Source of the DNA: Longimycelium tulufanense | Lineage (GTDB): Bacteria; Actinomycetota; Actinomycetes; Mycobacteriales; Pseudonocardiaceae | Assembly (NCBI RefSeq): GCF_014645795.1 | Contig: NZ_BMMK01000002.1 | Span: 344,772 to 408,771 of the forward strand | Length of the DNA stretch: 64,000 nucleotides | Direction: 5' to 3' | In this document: positions 46,677 through 55,080 of the stretch, piece after piece | Layout of the letters: each line of letters starts with the position of its first letter | Position numbering within the stretch: the stretch's first letter is position 1 | Notes under the pieces: generated by a model | Database searches by the model: none | Told to the model about the DNA's origin: nothing | Seen by the model: only the letters and a program-made list of their open reading frames with translations | Translations under genes and position numbers: made by a program

Positions 46677-48185
46677 TCAGAGGGCGAAACCGCCGAAGTC
46701 GCCGAGCCCGCCGAAGTCACCGAGGCCACCGACCCCGCCGAGTTCACCGAGCCCGCCGGCCAGGCCGGCTCCCAGGCCGCCAAGGCCGAGGTCGCCACCC
46801 GGGGCGCCGATGGGGAGCTCGCCGCCCAGCCCACCGAGGCCGAGTTCACCGCCCAGGCCACCGGAGCCGAGACCGGGCAGGCCGATCCCCTCCTCGCCAC
46901 CGCCGATGCCCGGCACGCCGATGCCCTTTCCGCCACCGCCGAGACCGGGCAGGCCAATGCCTTCCTCACCGCCACCGAGACCCGGCAGGTCGATCCCCGG
47001 GAAACCACCCTTGCCGCCCTCACCGGGCAGCTCGATCCCCGGGAAACCACCCTTGCCGCCCTCACCGGGCAGCTTGATCCCCGGGAAACCACCCTTGCCG
47101 CCCTCACCGGGCAGCTTGATCCCGGGGGGACCGCCCTTGTCACCGCCGGCGTCCTTGCCTCCCTCACCGAGACCGGGCAGGTCGATCCCCGGGAAGCCAC
47201 CCTTGTCACCGTCGCCCGGCAGGCCGGCACCCTCGTTGCCCTTGCCCTTACCGGTACCCGGCAACTCGATCCCCGGCAGTCGACTGCCCTTGTCGCCACC
47301 GCGACCAGGCAGCTTGCCACCCTTGCCGCCCTCACCGGGCAACTTGATCCCGGGGGGACCGCCCTTGTCACCGCCGGCGTCCTTGCCTCCCTCACCGAGA
47401 CCGGGCAGGTCGATCCCCGGGAAGCCACCCTTGTCACCGTCGCCCGGCAGACCGGGAAGCTTCTCGCCGCCCGCACTGTCGCCCGGCAGCTCGCCCTTAC
47501 CGCCGGGGGCGTTCGGCAGCTTCGGCTTCTCGCCCTCGCCCTTCCCCTCGGCGGCCGCCTTCTTCAGGGCGTCGAGCACCTGCTTGAGGATGTCGCCGTT
47601 GCCGGTCTTGCCGGCGCCCTTCTTGCCCTCGCCGGCCTTGCCGCCGCGGTTCTTGCCTTCGCCGCCCTTCTTGCCCTCGCCGGCCTTACCGCCCTTACCG
47701 GCCTTGCCGCCCTTCTGCGCCGCCGCGCTCACCTGCTTGGCGATCTCCGCGCAGAACTCCTTGGCGCCCTGCTCGCCACCGTTGCCCTGGCCGTCCGCGG
47801 CCTCGCCGGTCTGGTCACCGCCCAGCTGGTCGTCCGGGTTGCCCGGCAGCCCGGGGGCGAGGTCGCCCGGGCCGGGGGGCAGGCCTTCCGCACCGGGCGG
47901 CAGGTCCTCCGAGCCGGGAGGCAGGCCTTCCGAGCCGGGAGGCTGCTCGGGAGAGTTCTCGCCGCCGCCCCCGAGGACCTGGTTGCAGATCTTCTCCGCG
48001 ATCTCGGCCACCCGGTCCCCGCCGGCGCCCTGCTCCTGCCCGCTACCAGCGGCGAACGCGCTGGGCGCCAGCGGGCCGAGAAGGGCCCCGGCCGTGACCG
48101 CGCCGCCCACCACCGCGGCGGACATGACCTTCCGCTTGCCGGGTGCGGTGGTTCGTGTCCGACGGGTCTTGCTGTGCCGACCCAT
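46677..48185 (-). CDS. Exported Gly/Pro/Lys-rich repeat protein, unknown function
   Basis: A 502-residue protein. A basic N-terminus with a hydrophobic stretch ending PSAFA-A (residues about 18-45) is a good Sec signal peptide. Residues 46-165 hold two short helical segments each with a conserved Cys (IAEKICNQVLGG and AKEFCAEIAKQVSAAAQ), possibly a disulfide pair. A Lys/Gly-rich basic tract follows, then from about 235 to the end repeats of GGFPGIxLPGxGEGGK, then GLGGLG-type repeats. It resembles a secreted structural or wall-associated collagen- or elastin-like protein, but no family was recognised. AGGAGGAG precedes the ATG. Confidence 0.8.
   Translation of the reverse strand: MGRHSKTRRTRTTAPGKRKVMSAAVVGGAVTAGALLGPLAPSAFAAGSGQEQGAGGDRVAEIAEKICNQVLGGGGENSPEQPPGSEGLPPGSEDLPPGAEGLPPGPGDLAPGLPGNPDDQLGGDQTGEAADGQGNGGEQGAKEFCAEIAKQVSAAAQKGGKAGKGGKAGEGKKGGEGKNRGGKAGEGKKGAGKTGNGDILKQVLDALKKAAAEGKGEGEKPKLPNAPGGKGELPGDSAGGEKLPGLPGDGDKGGFPGIDLPGLGEGGKDAGGDKGGPPGIKLPGEGGKGGKLPGRGGDKGSRLPGIELPGTGKGKGNEGAGLPGDGDKGGFPGIDLPGLGEGGKDAGGDKGGPPGIKLPGEGGKGGFPGIKLPGEGGKGGFPGIELPGEGGKGGFPGIDLPGLGGGEEGIGLPGLGGGGKGIGVPGIGGGEEGIGLPGLGSGGLGGELGLGGLGGELPIGAPGGDLGLGGLGAGLAGGLGELGGVGGLGDFGGLGDFGGFAL
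46989..47114. repeat. Three tandem 42-base coding repeats
   Basis: Three consecutive 42-base units (46989-47030, 47031-47072, 47073-47114) identical except at the first three bases, encoding 14-residue units of GKGGFPGIxLPGEG type. Near-identity at synonymous positions points to recent slippage or unequal exchange. Confidence 0.9.
47115..47450. repeat. Exact 108-base direct repeat, 228 bases apart
   Basis: The sequence at 47115-47222 recurs without a difference at 47343-47450. The spacing of 228 bases is 76 codons, so the frame is kept. Encodes the GFPGIDLPGLGEGGKDAGGD part of the Gly-rich protein twice. Recent duplication or gene conversion is the simplest explanation. Confidence 0.9.
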
Positions 48186-48353
48186 AAATTCTCCTCCTGT
48201 AGCGCTCTACCCCGACCGGTTGGCAATCTTCTCGGTTATAAGCTGTTTCAATCCAGCAGGCGCTTCGTTGCGGTGCCACAACTATCGACCCGGGACAGTT
48301 ATGACAGCTCCGCCGAGCCTATGGACAGATTTTGCGAGTGGTCAACAGCAGAT

Positions 48354-48379
48354 AACGAGATCATCTCGTTTGTATTTTT
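48354..48379 (+). terminator. Orphan intrinsic terminator
   Basis: AACGAGA-TCA-TCTCGTT stem followed by TGTATTTTT on the plus strand. No plus-strand gene precedes it within 1 kb, so it may end a small RNA or an antisense transcript, or be a remnant. Confidence 0.55.
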
Positions 48380-48902
48380 CCAGGCGGAATGCGGGACCGG
48401 TGTCGATCTTCTCGTGACAACCGCCTGACCAGGTAGATTGCCCCCGACTCCGGGCCGTGGAGCCACCCGTCCCCAGGGCCGTTCCAGAACATGGGAGCCG
48501 GTGATCTCCACAACAGCGCAGGACGAGACGTGTCGCCGTCCGACAATGAGCCGGTCCTTTCCCCATAAAAAACAACGATGAGGATTATTGAACCGGTGTC
48601 GTTGTGTGATCCGTCGACCGCGCAGCGTTCCGACTGCCTGCAGTCTTTCCGTGAGCCACACAGGACGGGAAGCAGCGTTTCATCAGGCTCGGGGTCGGAC
48701 GTCGCCACCCAAACCGCCACTCATCGGCGGGGTCAACACTTGATGAACAAAAGATTAGGTGGCGGACCGGGGGTTCGGATCACGATGGTGATCACGACCA
48801 TGGCCGAGCGCCCGTGCCCACCCGAGACGACGAAAGACGTCGACCACCTGCGCGCCCGGGCCCTCGGGACTGCCGGGCTTCGCCGGTTCCGGGCTTGCGA
48901 GC

Positions 48903-48938
48903 CCGGGGCGGCCCGACCCCTCACACGGGCCGCCCCGG
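48903..48938 (-). terminator. GC-rich hairpin downstream of the putative glycoside hydrolase
   Basis: CCGGGGCGGCCCG pairs perfectly with CGGGCCGCCCCGG around a ten-base loop. It has no T tract. Lies about 280 bases beyond the hydrolase stop on the minus strand and may be a backup terminator. Confidence 0.55.
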
Positions 48939-49186
48939 CTGCTCGCATGTGACCCCTCGCGACCGCCGCGGCGACCCCTCGCCCGACACCCCCTGCCCGG
49001 GCGAACCCCCTGTGCCGCGGTCCCGCTCTCTCAGCGGGTCACGGGGAAGAGCTTGCCCTGAGTGGGTGCCGCCCGATGAGCGTGATCGTCCTCGTTCCGG
49101 ACTGCGTACTTCTACTCACCGCGTTCTCGGGATGGCCCGTAGGGGACCGGCCCGGTGCGGTGTTTCCCCATGAGTAGAGCACGCAG

Positions 49187-49204
49187 CAGCCGTGAACACG
49201 GCTG
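49187..49204 (-). terminator. Short hairpin after the putative glycoside hydrolase
   Basis: CAGCCGTG-AA-CACGGCTG, an 18-base perfect hairpin 12 bases after the stop on the minus strand. No T tract on that strand; its position suggests transcript end formation. Confidence 0.55.
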
Positions 49205-49216
49205 TTTCGCACAGAA

Positions 49217-50893
49217 TCACGGCGGCGACAACGCGTCCCAGGTGTAGCGGCAGCCCGCGTTCCACAGCAGGAACCCCTTGAGCCCGTTGTCCCTGGCCGC
49301 CTTGATCTGCACGGCCACCTCCTCCCGCCCGTAGTGGTGGCCCATGGAGAAGTCCTGCAGCCACGGGAAGATGCGCGTACCGGTCCCCTCGGTCTTCTTC
49401 ACGAAGTCGGCGAGCGAGCGGACGGTGATGTCGTAGGGCTGCGCATTGGGGTTGGCGACGCCGTACTCGCCGGGCCCCCAGTGCGAGGGGTAGGTCATCG
49501 GCGACAGGTAGTCGGCATGTTTGGCCAGGGCCGGAATGTCCTGGGCGATCTCGGTGGGGCGGGTGGCGGCGATCCCGAAAACCGACGCACCGACCACGGC
49601 ACCGTGCGGCCGGATCGCCCGCTGTGCCTCGGCCATGAAGCTGGTGATGCTGTCCTCGGGGCTCCCGCGCAGCCCCGGCACACGCATCTGGCCCATCGGC
49701 CCGTCGGGTCGGCGGATGTAGTCGTAGAGGATGTCGTCGAAGCCGAGCTTGGCGGCTTCCACGGCCAGGTCGATGTTGTACTTGCGCACCTCGGGGTTCG
49801 CGAAGTTGGTGAAGGAGTACTGGCCGTAGTGGGCGCTCCAGGCCCCGCCCGAGGTGGTCTGCACGAGGCGGTCCCGCTTGCCTTCCTTCCACGAGGCGGT
49901 GCCGAGGATCGGGTCGCGGAACGCGACCAGGCGACCGACGACCCGCACGTTCATGCGGTGCAGTTCCTCGATGGCCTTGCGCGGGTCGTAGTGGTTGCGG
50001 GTGGCGCCGACCTGTTTGGCCAGCGGCACCTCGGACTCGTAGCCGACCTCGCCGGCCTCGTCCTTGATGTCCAGCTCCACGGTGTCGATCCGGCCTTCCC
50101 GGATCATGCGCAGCACGGGCTCCCGCAACTCCTTGCTCGCCCAGGCGGTGGCGCTCATGTGGACGGCGCGCATCCCGGGATGTGCGAAGCGGACCGGCAC
50201 TTCACGCGTGGCGGTGTTGCCGGCCGCATCGCTGGCCTCGACCTTGGCCAGGGTGGTGTCCGGAGGCAGTTGCGCGGAGAAGGCACCGGAGCTGTCCAGC
50301 TCCACCTCCTGGCCGTTGATGCGTACGGTCTCGGCGCCGCGGGCGGTGCCGCTGGCGGTGGCGGGCTCGCGGAGGGACGGGGTTTCGAACCGGTCCGGCA
50401 GCTCCAGCTTGGGCGGTTCGGTGTCGACAATGAACGAGCGCCGGATCTGGTCGCCGGGGGCGAGCATGCGGCCGGGCACCCGGGCGTGCAGCTGGTGGAC
50501 GCCGTCGTCCAGGTCGGACAGGTCGAGGATGATGTGGCCGTCCAGGTAGCGGGTGCTGGCCGGGCGGCCATCCACCAGCACGTCGATCCGCAGCAGGTCG
50601 TCGGCGCGGTTGGGGACGACCAACAGGGTGTCGCGCACGGGTTGCCCTTCGACCATCACCCGACCGTCCGGGCCGTGCAGGGTCATCGTCGACCACGTGG
50701 CGCGGGCGAGGACGGTGCTGCTGGCCGCGAGCGTGGCAACGGTGACGCCGGCGACGGTGGTGATCACGAGCCGCCCGCGGTCGGTGCGGCAGTACGCCCG
50801 AAGCCCCCGGACCCGGGCCCGCAGCCGACGGATCCGCGCCCCCAGGGACGGCCTGGGTCTCGGACCGTCACGCAAGGAAGATGGCCGGCCCAT
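49217..50893 (-). CDS. Putative glycoside hydrolase (DUF4015 family), membrane-anchored
   Basis: A 558-residue protein. The ATG of MGRPSSLRDG is chosen because GGAGG lies seven bases upstream. A basic cytosolic N-terminus is followed by one transmembrane helix (LVITTVAGVTVATLAASS, about residue 45), then two Ig-like regions (about 75-250), then a TIM-barrel-like domain (about 255-558). That domain has ELDIKDEAGEVGYES, MNVRVVGRLVAFRDP, GFDDILYDYIRRPDG and SPMTYPSHWGPGEYG, as in DUF4015 (PF13200) proteins. Asp and Glu in ELDIKDE and DDILYDYIRRP are candidate catalytic acids. It probably acts on a cell-surface polysaccharide. Divergent from a polysaccharide deacetylase gene. Confidence 0.85.
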   Translation of the reverse strand: MGRPSSLRDGPRPRPSLGARIRRLRARVRGLRAYCRTDRGRLVITTVAGVTVATLAASSTVLARATWSTMTLHGPDGRVMVEGQPVRDTLLVVPNRADDLLRIDVLVDGRPASTRYLDGHIILDLSDLDDGVHQLHARVPGRMLAPGDQIRRSFIVDTEPPKLELPDRFETPSLREPATASGTARGAETVRINGQEVELDSSGAFSAQLPPDTTLAKVEASDAAGNTATREVPVRFAHPGMRAVHMSATAWASKELREPVLRMIREGRIDTVELDIKDEAGEVGYESEVPLAKQVGATRNHYDPRKAIEELHRMNVRVVGRLVAFRDPILGTASWKEGKRDRLVQTTSGGAWSAHYGQYSFTNFANPEVRKYNIDLAVEAAKLGFDDILYDYIRRPDGPMGQMRVPGLRGSPEDSITSFMAEAQRAIRPHGAVVGASVFGIAATRPTEIAQDIPALAKHADYLSPMTYPSHWGPGEYGVANPNAQPYDITVRSLADFVKKTEGTGTRIFPWLQDFSMGHHYGREEVAVQIKAARDNGLKGFLLWNAGCRYTWDALSPP

Positions 50894-51056
50894 CACGACA
50901 CCTCCGGCTGGCTTAGTCAATCCGACCGTTTGGCGGTGGGCACACCGCGGAGTGGAGGCTAAGCGTGATACTCGTCGCACGCTGGGTGACGATCAGCCTT
51001 TCCGGTGACACTCGGCGCCCGGCAGGGTCCCCACGCTCCGCTTACCGTGGGTTGCC

Positions 51057-52085
51057 ATGAGATCACGCGCTGTTCATCCCGCCGGGGGCGTGGTGTTCGC
51101 GGCGGTGTCCGCGCTGTTCCTCGCCGGGTGCGGGGGTGGCGGGGAGCCGGTCGCCGTCCCGCCGCCGGCCGCCAGTGCCCCGTCGGCGCGGCCGGCGAGC
51201 GACCCGGCGGCGGCCCGGGCCAACGAGCTGGGCGCGGTGCCGGTGCTGATGTACCACCGCATCACCACCCAGCCGACGAGCGTCTACGACCGCACGCCGG
51301 AGGACTTCCGCGCCGAGCTGGAGCGGCTCGTGCGGGAGGACTACGTACCGATCCGGACCCGCGACTACGCCGAGGGCAGGATCGACATCCCGGCCGGGAA
51401 GCACCCGGTGGTGCTGACCTTCGACGACAGCACGAAGAGCCAGCTCGAGCTGGGCCCGGACGGAAGGCCCAAGCCGGACACCGCGGTGGCCATCCTGCAG
51501 GAGGTGTCCCGCGCCAACCCTGGCTTCCCGGCGGTCGCGAGCTTCTACGTCAACGGCGAGCCGTTCGAGGATCCGGGCGGTAGGCAGACCCTACGCTGGC
51601 TGCACGAGAACGGCTTCGAGATCGGCAACCACACGCTGACCCACGCCAACCTGGGTGGTCTGGGCCCGGAGGCCGTGCAGCGGGAGATCGCGGGAAACCA
51701 GCAGGCGATCCAGAAGGCGGTGCCCGGTCTCGAGGTGTCCACGATGGCGCTGCCGTTCGGGGTGGCGCCGGGCCGGGCCGAGCTGGCCCGGGAGGGGATG
51801 GCCGACGGGGCCCGCTACCGGCACAAGGGTGTGTTGTTGGTGGGGTCGAACCCGGCGCCGTCGCCGTTCGCCAAGGAGTTCGACCCGCTGAAGATCCCGC
51901 GCATCCGGTCGCAGGGGACCAGCGGGGAGGACTTCCGCTTCGGGTCGACGACCTGGCTGGACAAGCTCGCCTCGGGCGAGGTGCCGCGCTACACCTCCGA
52001 CGGCGATCCCCACCGGATCTCGTTCCCCACGACCGAGCGTTCCGCCCTGGCCGCCGACCACCAGCAGCGCGCCCGGCCGTACTGA
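51057..52085 (+). CDS. Polysaccharide deacetylase (NodB domain) lipoprotein
   Basis: A 342-residue protein with a lipoprotein signal (VSALFLAGC, lipidated Cys about residue 25) and a Pro/Ala-rich linker. The NodB domain shows VPVLMYHRIT, the metal-binding TFDDST, FEIGNHTLTHANL (His-x3-His) and MALPFGVAPG. It would remove acetyl groups from peptidoglycan or another extracellular glycan. The insertion around the TFDDSTKSQLELGPDGRPKP segment is typical of a subset of the family. It shares a 163-base divergent promoter region with the putative glycoside hydrolase. Confidence 0.9.
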   Translation: MRSRAVHPAGGVVFAAVSALFLAGCGGGGEPVAVPPPAASAPSARPASDPAAARANELGAVPVLMYHRITTQPTSVYDRTPEDFRAELERLVREDYVPIRTRDYAEGRIDIPAGKHPVVLTFDDSTKSQLELGPDGRPKPDTAVAILQEVSRANPGFPAVASFYVNGEPFEDPGGRQTLRWLHENGFEIGNHTLTHANLGGLGPEAVQREIAGNQQAIQKAVPGLEVSTMALPFGVAPGRAELAREGMADGARYRHKGVLLVGSNPAPSPFAKEFDPLKIPRIRSQGTSGEDFRFGSTTWLDKLASGEVPRYTSDGDPHRISFPTTERSALAADHQQRARPY

Positions 52086-52107
52086 CCGACCACGATCCGG
52101 ATTGCGG

Positions 52108-52130
52108 CCTGCCGTCCCCAGGACGGCAGG
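52108..52130 (+). terminator. Terminator hairpin after the deacetylase gene
   Basis: CCTGCCGTCC-CCA-GGACGGCAGG, a perfect ten-base stem 22 bases after the stop. It lacks a T tract, as usual in this genome. Confidence 0.75.
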
Positions 52131-52512
52131 TGCGGCGGCAGGCCGCTCCGGACGACATGCTGCTCGTCTCTGTGGTTCGTAGGTGGTAGGGCCTCCGCCG
52201 AGACCGTTCTTGCGCTCAGCACCGAGGATGGCTCCGCCTGGTCAAGCGCGCTTGTCGTCGTTGAGTTCGCCCTCGCGGAGGGTCCGTCGCCATTCCTGTC
52301 GTCCGCGGGTCAGGAGCAACCACAGGGAGAACCTCCATCAGCTTCTCTCCGTTCGTGGCGTGGGCCGCCCATCCCGGAACCGTAGCTTCGTCCGTTGTTG
52401 CGCGCTCACATCATTTCCGCAGGTGGGGCGATCAGATCGTGATTTCCCGCCGGGGAGCGCGCACCAACTGAGCGCAGGGAAGCCCCGGGAATGGACTCCG
52501 GATGTGGGCTGG
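52131..52512. other. Intergenic between convergent genes, no gene supported
   Basis: About 380 bases between the deacetylase and the DeoR-type regulator. Frames here are short, without ribosome binding sites. Nothing else recognised. Confidence 0.5.
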
Positions 52513-53274
52513 TCAGAGTAGTTCGACGTGGTCCCGGTAGGGGGCGAGCCGGGAGTCGGTCGGATCGAGGTCGGTGACCAGGACATCGACGTCGGCGAGG
52601 GAGACCCCGCGGGCGGGTGCGCCTCGTTGGCCCAGCTTGCCGGCGTCGACGGCGAGGACCACGTGTTCGGAGGCCGCCGCGATCGCATGCTTGACCTCGG
52701 CTTCTTCCAGCGTTGCCTCGCTGGCGCCCAGACGTGGGTCGAGGAAGGTGGCGGACAGGAAGCAGCGGTGGAACTGGAAGGACTCGATGGTGCGGCGGGC
52801 GAGGGGGCCGACGAGGCTGCCGGTTCGCTCGTCGCGTTCGCCGCCGGTCAGGTAGGCGCGGACACCCGGGGTGTCCTGCAGCGCCTGGAAGGTCTCGATC
52901 GCGGAGGTGAGCACGGTGAGATCCCGGGCGTGCCTGAGTTCGCAGGCCATGCGGTAGATCGTGCTGGAGCAGTCCAGGCCGATCGCGGCGGACTGCGGGA
53001 CCATCGTCAGCAGCTTCTCGGCGATGCGGCGCTTGGCCGGAGCCGCGCGCTGGGCGCGGAGACCGAACTCCTGCGGCCCCGCGATGATCGCTCCGCCGCG
53101 GACCCGCCGGAGCTTGCCCTGCTCCTCCAGCGCCTGGAGGTCGCGGCGGATGGTCATCGTGCTGACCGAGCACGCCTCGGCCAGCTCCTCGACGCGGAGG
53201 TGCCCGTCGGCTGCCAGCCGCTGCAGCAGCCGGCGCCGGCGATCCTGTGCGTCGATGCTGCTCGCCACCGTCAC
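52513..53274 (-). CDS. DeoR-family transcriptional repressor
   Basis: A 253-residue protein. The GTG at VTVASSIDAQDRRRRLLQ is preferred because GGGGAG lies four bases upstream; an ATG ten codons earlier is possible. The N-terminal DeoR helix-turn-helix reads HLRVEELAEACSVSTMTIRR DLQALEEQGKLRRVRGG (split here for length). The C-terminal sugar-phosphate-binding domain has IGLDCSSTIYRMACEL and LAVDAGKLGQRG. The family is normally relieved by a phosphorylated sugar. Divergent from the kinase-aldolase-dehydrogenase operon, whose promoter carries a palindrome also found as a half site near this gene. Confidence 0.92.
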   Translation of the reverse strand: MTVASSIDAQDRRRRLLQRLAADGHLRVEELAEACSVSTMTIRRDLQALEEQGKLRRVRGGAIIAGPQEFGLRAQRAAPAKRRIAEKLLTMVPQSAAIGLDCSSTIYRMACELRHARDLTVLTSAIETFQALQDTPGVRAYLTGGERDERTGSLVGPLARRTIESFQFHRCFLSATFLDPRLGASEATLEEAEVKHAIAAASEHVVLAVDAGKLGQRGAPARGVSLADVDVLVTDLDPTDSRLAPYRDHVELL

Positions 53275-53354
53275 GGGACTCCCCTTCCACGGCGTGGTGG
53301 GCACGTGCCCGGCGACGCCGGGCCGTTCGAGTGCGTGGTTCTCGGCGCAATGTT

Positions 53355-53367
53355 ACATCTCCGAACA
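53355..53367. promoter_or_regulatory. Operator half site at the regulator's own promoter
   Basis: ACATCTCCGAACA is identical to the right arm of the main palindrome at 53,509. On the minus strand it overlaps a TAACAT -10-like element about 80 bases before the regulator start, which fits autoregulation. Confidence 0.65.
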
Positions 53368-53486
53368 ATTCCCGGAGCTGGGTGTGACGCCCCCGGGTCG
53401 TGCGTCGGCGACGCGTCAGGGAAGCCTCTGAGCTGTTCATTCGCTCGAAACCGATCGTTGGTCGACCTGCCGCACCAGGTCTAAGC

Positions 53487-53535
53487 ATGTTTGGAGATGT
53501 TTTTATTGACATCTCCGAACATAGGCTCTTAGGTT
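53487..53535 (+). promoter_or_regulatory. Promoter with overlapping palindromic operator for the sugar-alcohol operon
   Basis: ATGTTTGGAGATGT (53487-53500), spacer TTTTATTG, ACATCTCCGAACAT (53509-53522): 13 of 14 positions are complementary. The -35 element TTGACA (53506-53511) sits between and inside the arms, and TAGGTT (53530-53535) is a -10 at 18-base spacing. A repressor bound to the palindrome would block RNA polymerase. The kinase start is about 75 bases further on. Confidence 0.8.
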
Positions 53536-53613
53536 GCTGCAGTCGGAGTGCGTCACGCCACATCGCTGCCGCGCGCCGCGGCCCGTGCCCGGGCCTTCCT
53601 GAGGGGAGTGGCG

Positions 53614-55080
53614 ATGATCTTGATCGGGATCGACGTCGGCACCACCGGTCTGAAGGCGGTGGCGCTGGACGGTGCGGGACGCCTGCTGCGGGAGCGGGTC
53701 TCGCGTTATCCCACCCGGTTGCGGGGCTGGGCCGCCGAGCAGGACGCCGAGGCGTGGTGGACGGCCGCCCGAACCGTGTTGCCGCCGGTCGTGGCCGGTG
53801 AGCGGGTGCTCGGTGTCGCGGTCACCAGCCAGGCGCCCACCCTGGCACCGGTGGATCGTGGTGGGCGGCCGACCGGCCCGGCCCTGACCTGGATCGATCG
53901 TCGCGGTGCCGCCGAAGCCGAGGAGATCGCCCGGCTCCTGGGCGGTGACCCGCGGAATCCGGCCGATCCGTCATCCGGAACGAGCAAGCTGTTGTGGGCA
54001 CAGCGCCACACCGCCCATCTGGACCAGGCCGACGCGGCACTCACCGCGAACGGGTTCCTCGTGCGCAAGCTGACCGGTGAGTCCACTCTGGACGAGAGCA
54101 GCGCCGGCATGCTGCAGGGCTGGGAGGACGGCTTTCCACCGGAGCTGGCCGCCAAGGTGCCCGTCGATCTGCTTCCCCCTGCCGTGCCGTGTACGACCAC
54201 CGTCGGTGAGGTCACCGCCAATGCCGCCGCAACCACCGGGTTGCCGCCGGGGACACCGGTGGTGGCCGGCGGTATCGACGCGGTCGGCGCGGCGTTGGAA
54301 GCGGGCGTGTTCGCCCCGGGGGACCCGACGGTGGAGATGACGGGGTTCTCCACGGTGGCGATCCAGGCGGTCCCTCGCGGCGCCCGGTTTCCCGGACTGA
54401 TCCACACCAGGCATTGCGTGCCCGGGGTGGACCTGGTGTTGGCGGCGCAGAATTCCACCGGCGCGGTCCTGGACTGGCTGTGCCGGACCACCGGGGTCGA
54501 CACCACCACCGTGGTGCTGCCGCGGCGGCGACCCAGCCGGGTGATGCTGCTGCCGTCCTTCGCGGGAGACCGAACGCCGACCTGGCAGGCCCGGTCCCGG
54601 GGTGCGCTGGTGGGCCTGGATCTGGCGTGTGCGCCGAGCGATCTGCTGCTGGCCCTGTACGAGGGCACGGCGTTGGCGTTGCGCGAGTGCCTGGAGCGGA
54701 TGCGACCGAGAACCGCCCCGGGATCCGGGCGGCCGTCTCCGCTGCGGTGTGTCGGCGGAGGGGCCAGGAGCCGGGAATGGTTGCAGGTCAAGGCCGACGT
54801 GCTGGGCCACGAGGTCGAGGTGCCCGCCCAGGCGCACGGGGCCGCCGTGGGCGCCGCCCTGCTCGCCGGGCTCGGGATCGACCACTTCGCCGGGGTCGAG
54901 CAGTTGCGCCCGAAGTCGCGGTCCTCGCGTGCCCGTTACCTGCCGGACCCTGGCCTGCACGCGGCCTACACCCGGCGACTGACCAGCTTCCTCGCCCTAC
55001 GTGACGCCCTCGCGCTGCACGACGCGCTCGAGCCGTGCGCGACCGAACTGGTGGACGACAGCGAAGGAGATGCCCGGTGA
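53614..55080 (+). CDS. FGGY-family carbohydrate kinase
   Basis: A 488-residue protein. The ATG has GAGGGGAG five bases upstream. N-terminal phosphate-binding strand MILIGIDVGTTGLKAVALDG, substrate-side Trp/Asp (GPALTWIDRR), ADAALTANGFLVRKLTG, and the C-terminal GGARSREWLQVKADVLG and AAVGAALLAG blocks are those of xylulokinase, gluconate or erythritol kinases. It phosphorylates a sugar or sugar alcohol. Genomic partners (GlpD-like dehydrogenase, class II aldolase) suggest an alditol or ketose. The stop overlaps the aldolase start. Confidence 0.92.
   Translation: MILIGIDVGTTGLKAVALDGAGRLLRERVSRYPTRLRGWAAEQDAEAWWTAARTVLPPVVAGERVLGVAVTSQAPTLAPVDRGGRPTGPALTWIDRRGAAEAEEIARLLGGDPRNPADPSSGTSKLLWAQRHTAHLDQADAALTANGFLVRKLTGESTLDESSAGMLQGWEDGFPPELAAKVPVDLLPPAVPCTTTVGEVTANAAATTGLPPGTPVVAGGIDAVGAALEAGVFAPGDPTVEMTGFSTVAIQAVPRGARFPGLIHTRHCVPGVDLVLAAQNSTGAVLDWLCRTTGVDTTTVVLPRRRPSRVMLLPSFAGDRTPTWQARSRGALVGLDLACAPSDLLLALYEGTALALRECLERMRPRTAPGSGRPSPLRCVGGGARSREWLQVKADVLGHEVEVPAQAHGAAVGAALLAGLGIDHFAGVEQLRPKSRSSRARYLPDPGLHAAYTRRLTSFLALRDALALHDALEPCATELVDDSEGDAR

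Larger units (their letters stand above)
48186..49186. other. About 1 kb gene-free region, partly AT-rich
   Basis: From about 48,190 to 48,800 the GC content is clearly below the genome's. It holds the promoter of the Gly-rich protein gene, a plus-strand terminator-like hairpin and a GC hairpin (listed separately). Short frames (for example 48,578-48,952 plus) have no ribosome binding site or recognisable product, so no gene is called. Confidence 0.5.

Noticed and set aside
46989..47450. Regular repeats as a possible CRISPR array
   Set aside because: Repeats are in frame with a coding gene, lack unique spacers, and no cas genes are present.
44920..48417. 1165-codon plus-strand open frame
   Set aside because: Antisense to the P-loop, BtuF-like and Gly-rich genes; the Pro/Ser-rich translation mirrors the Gly-rich repeats.
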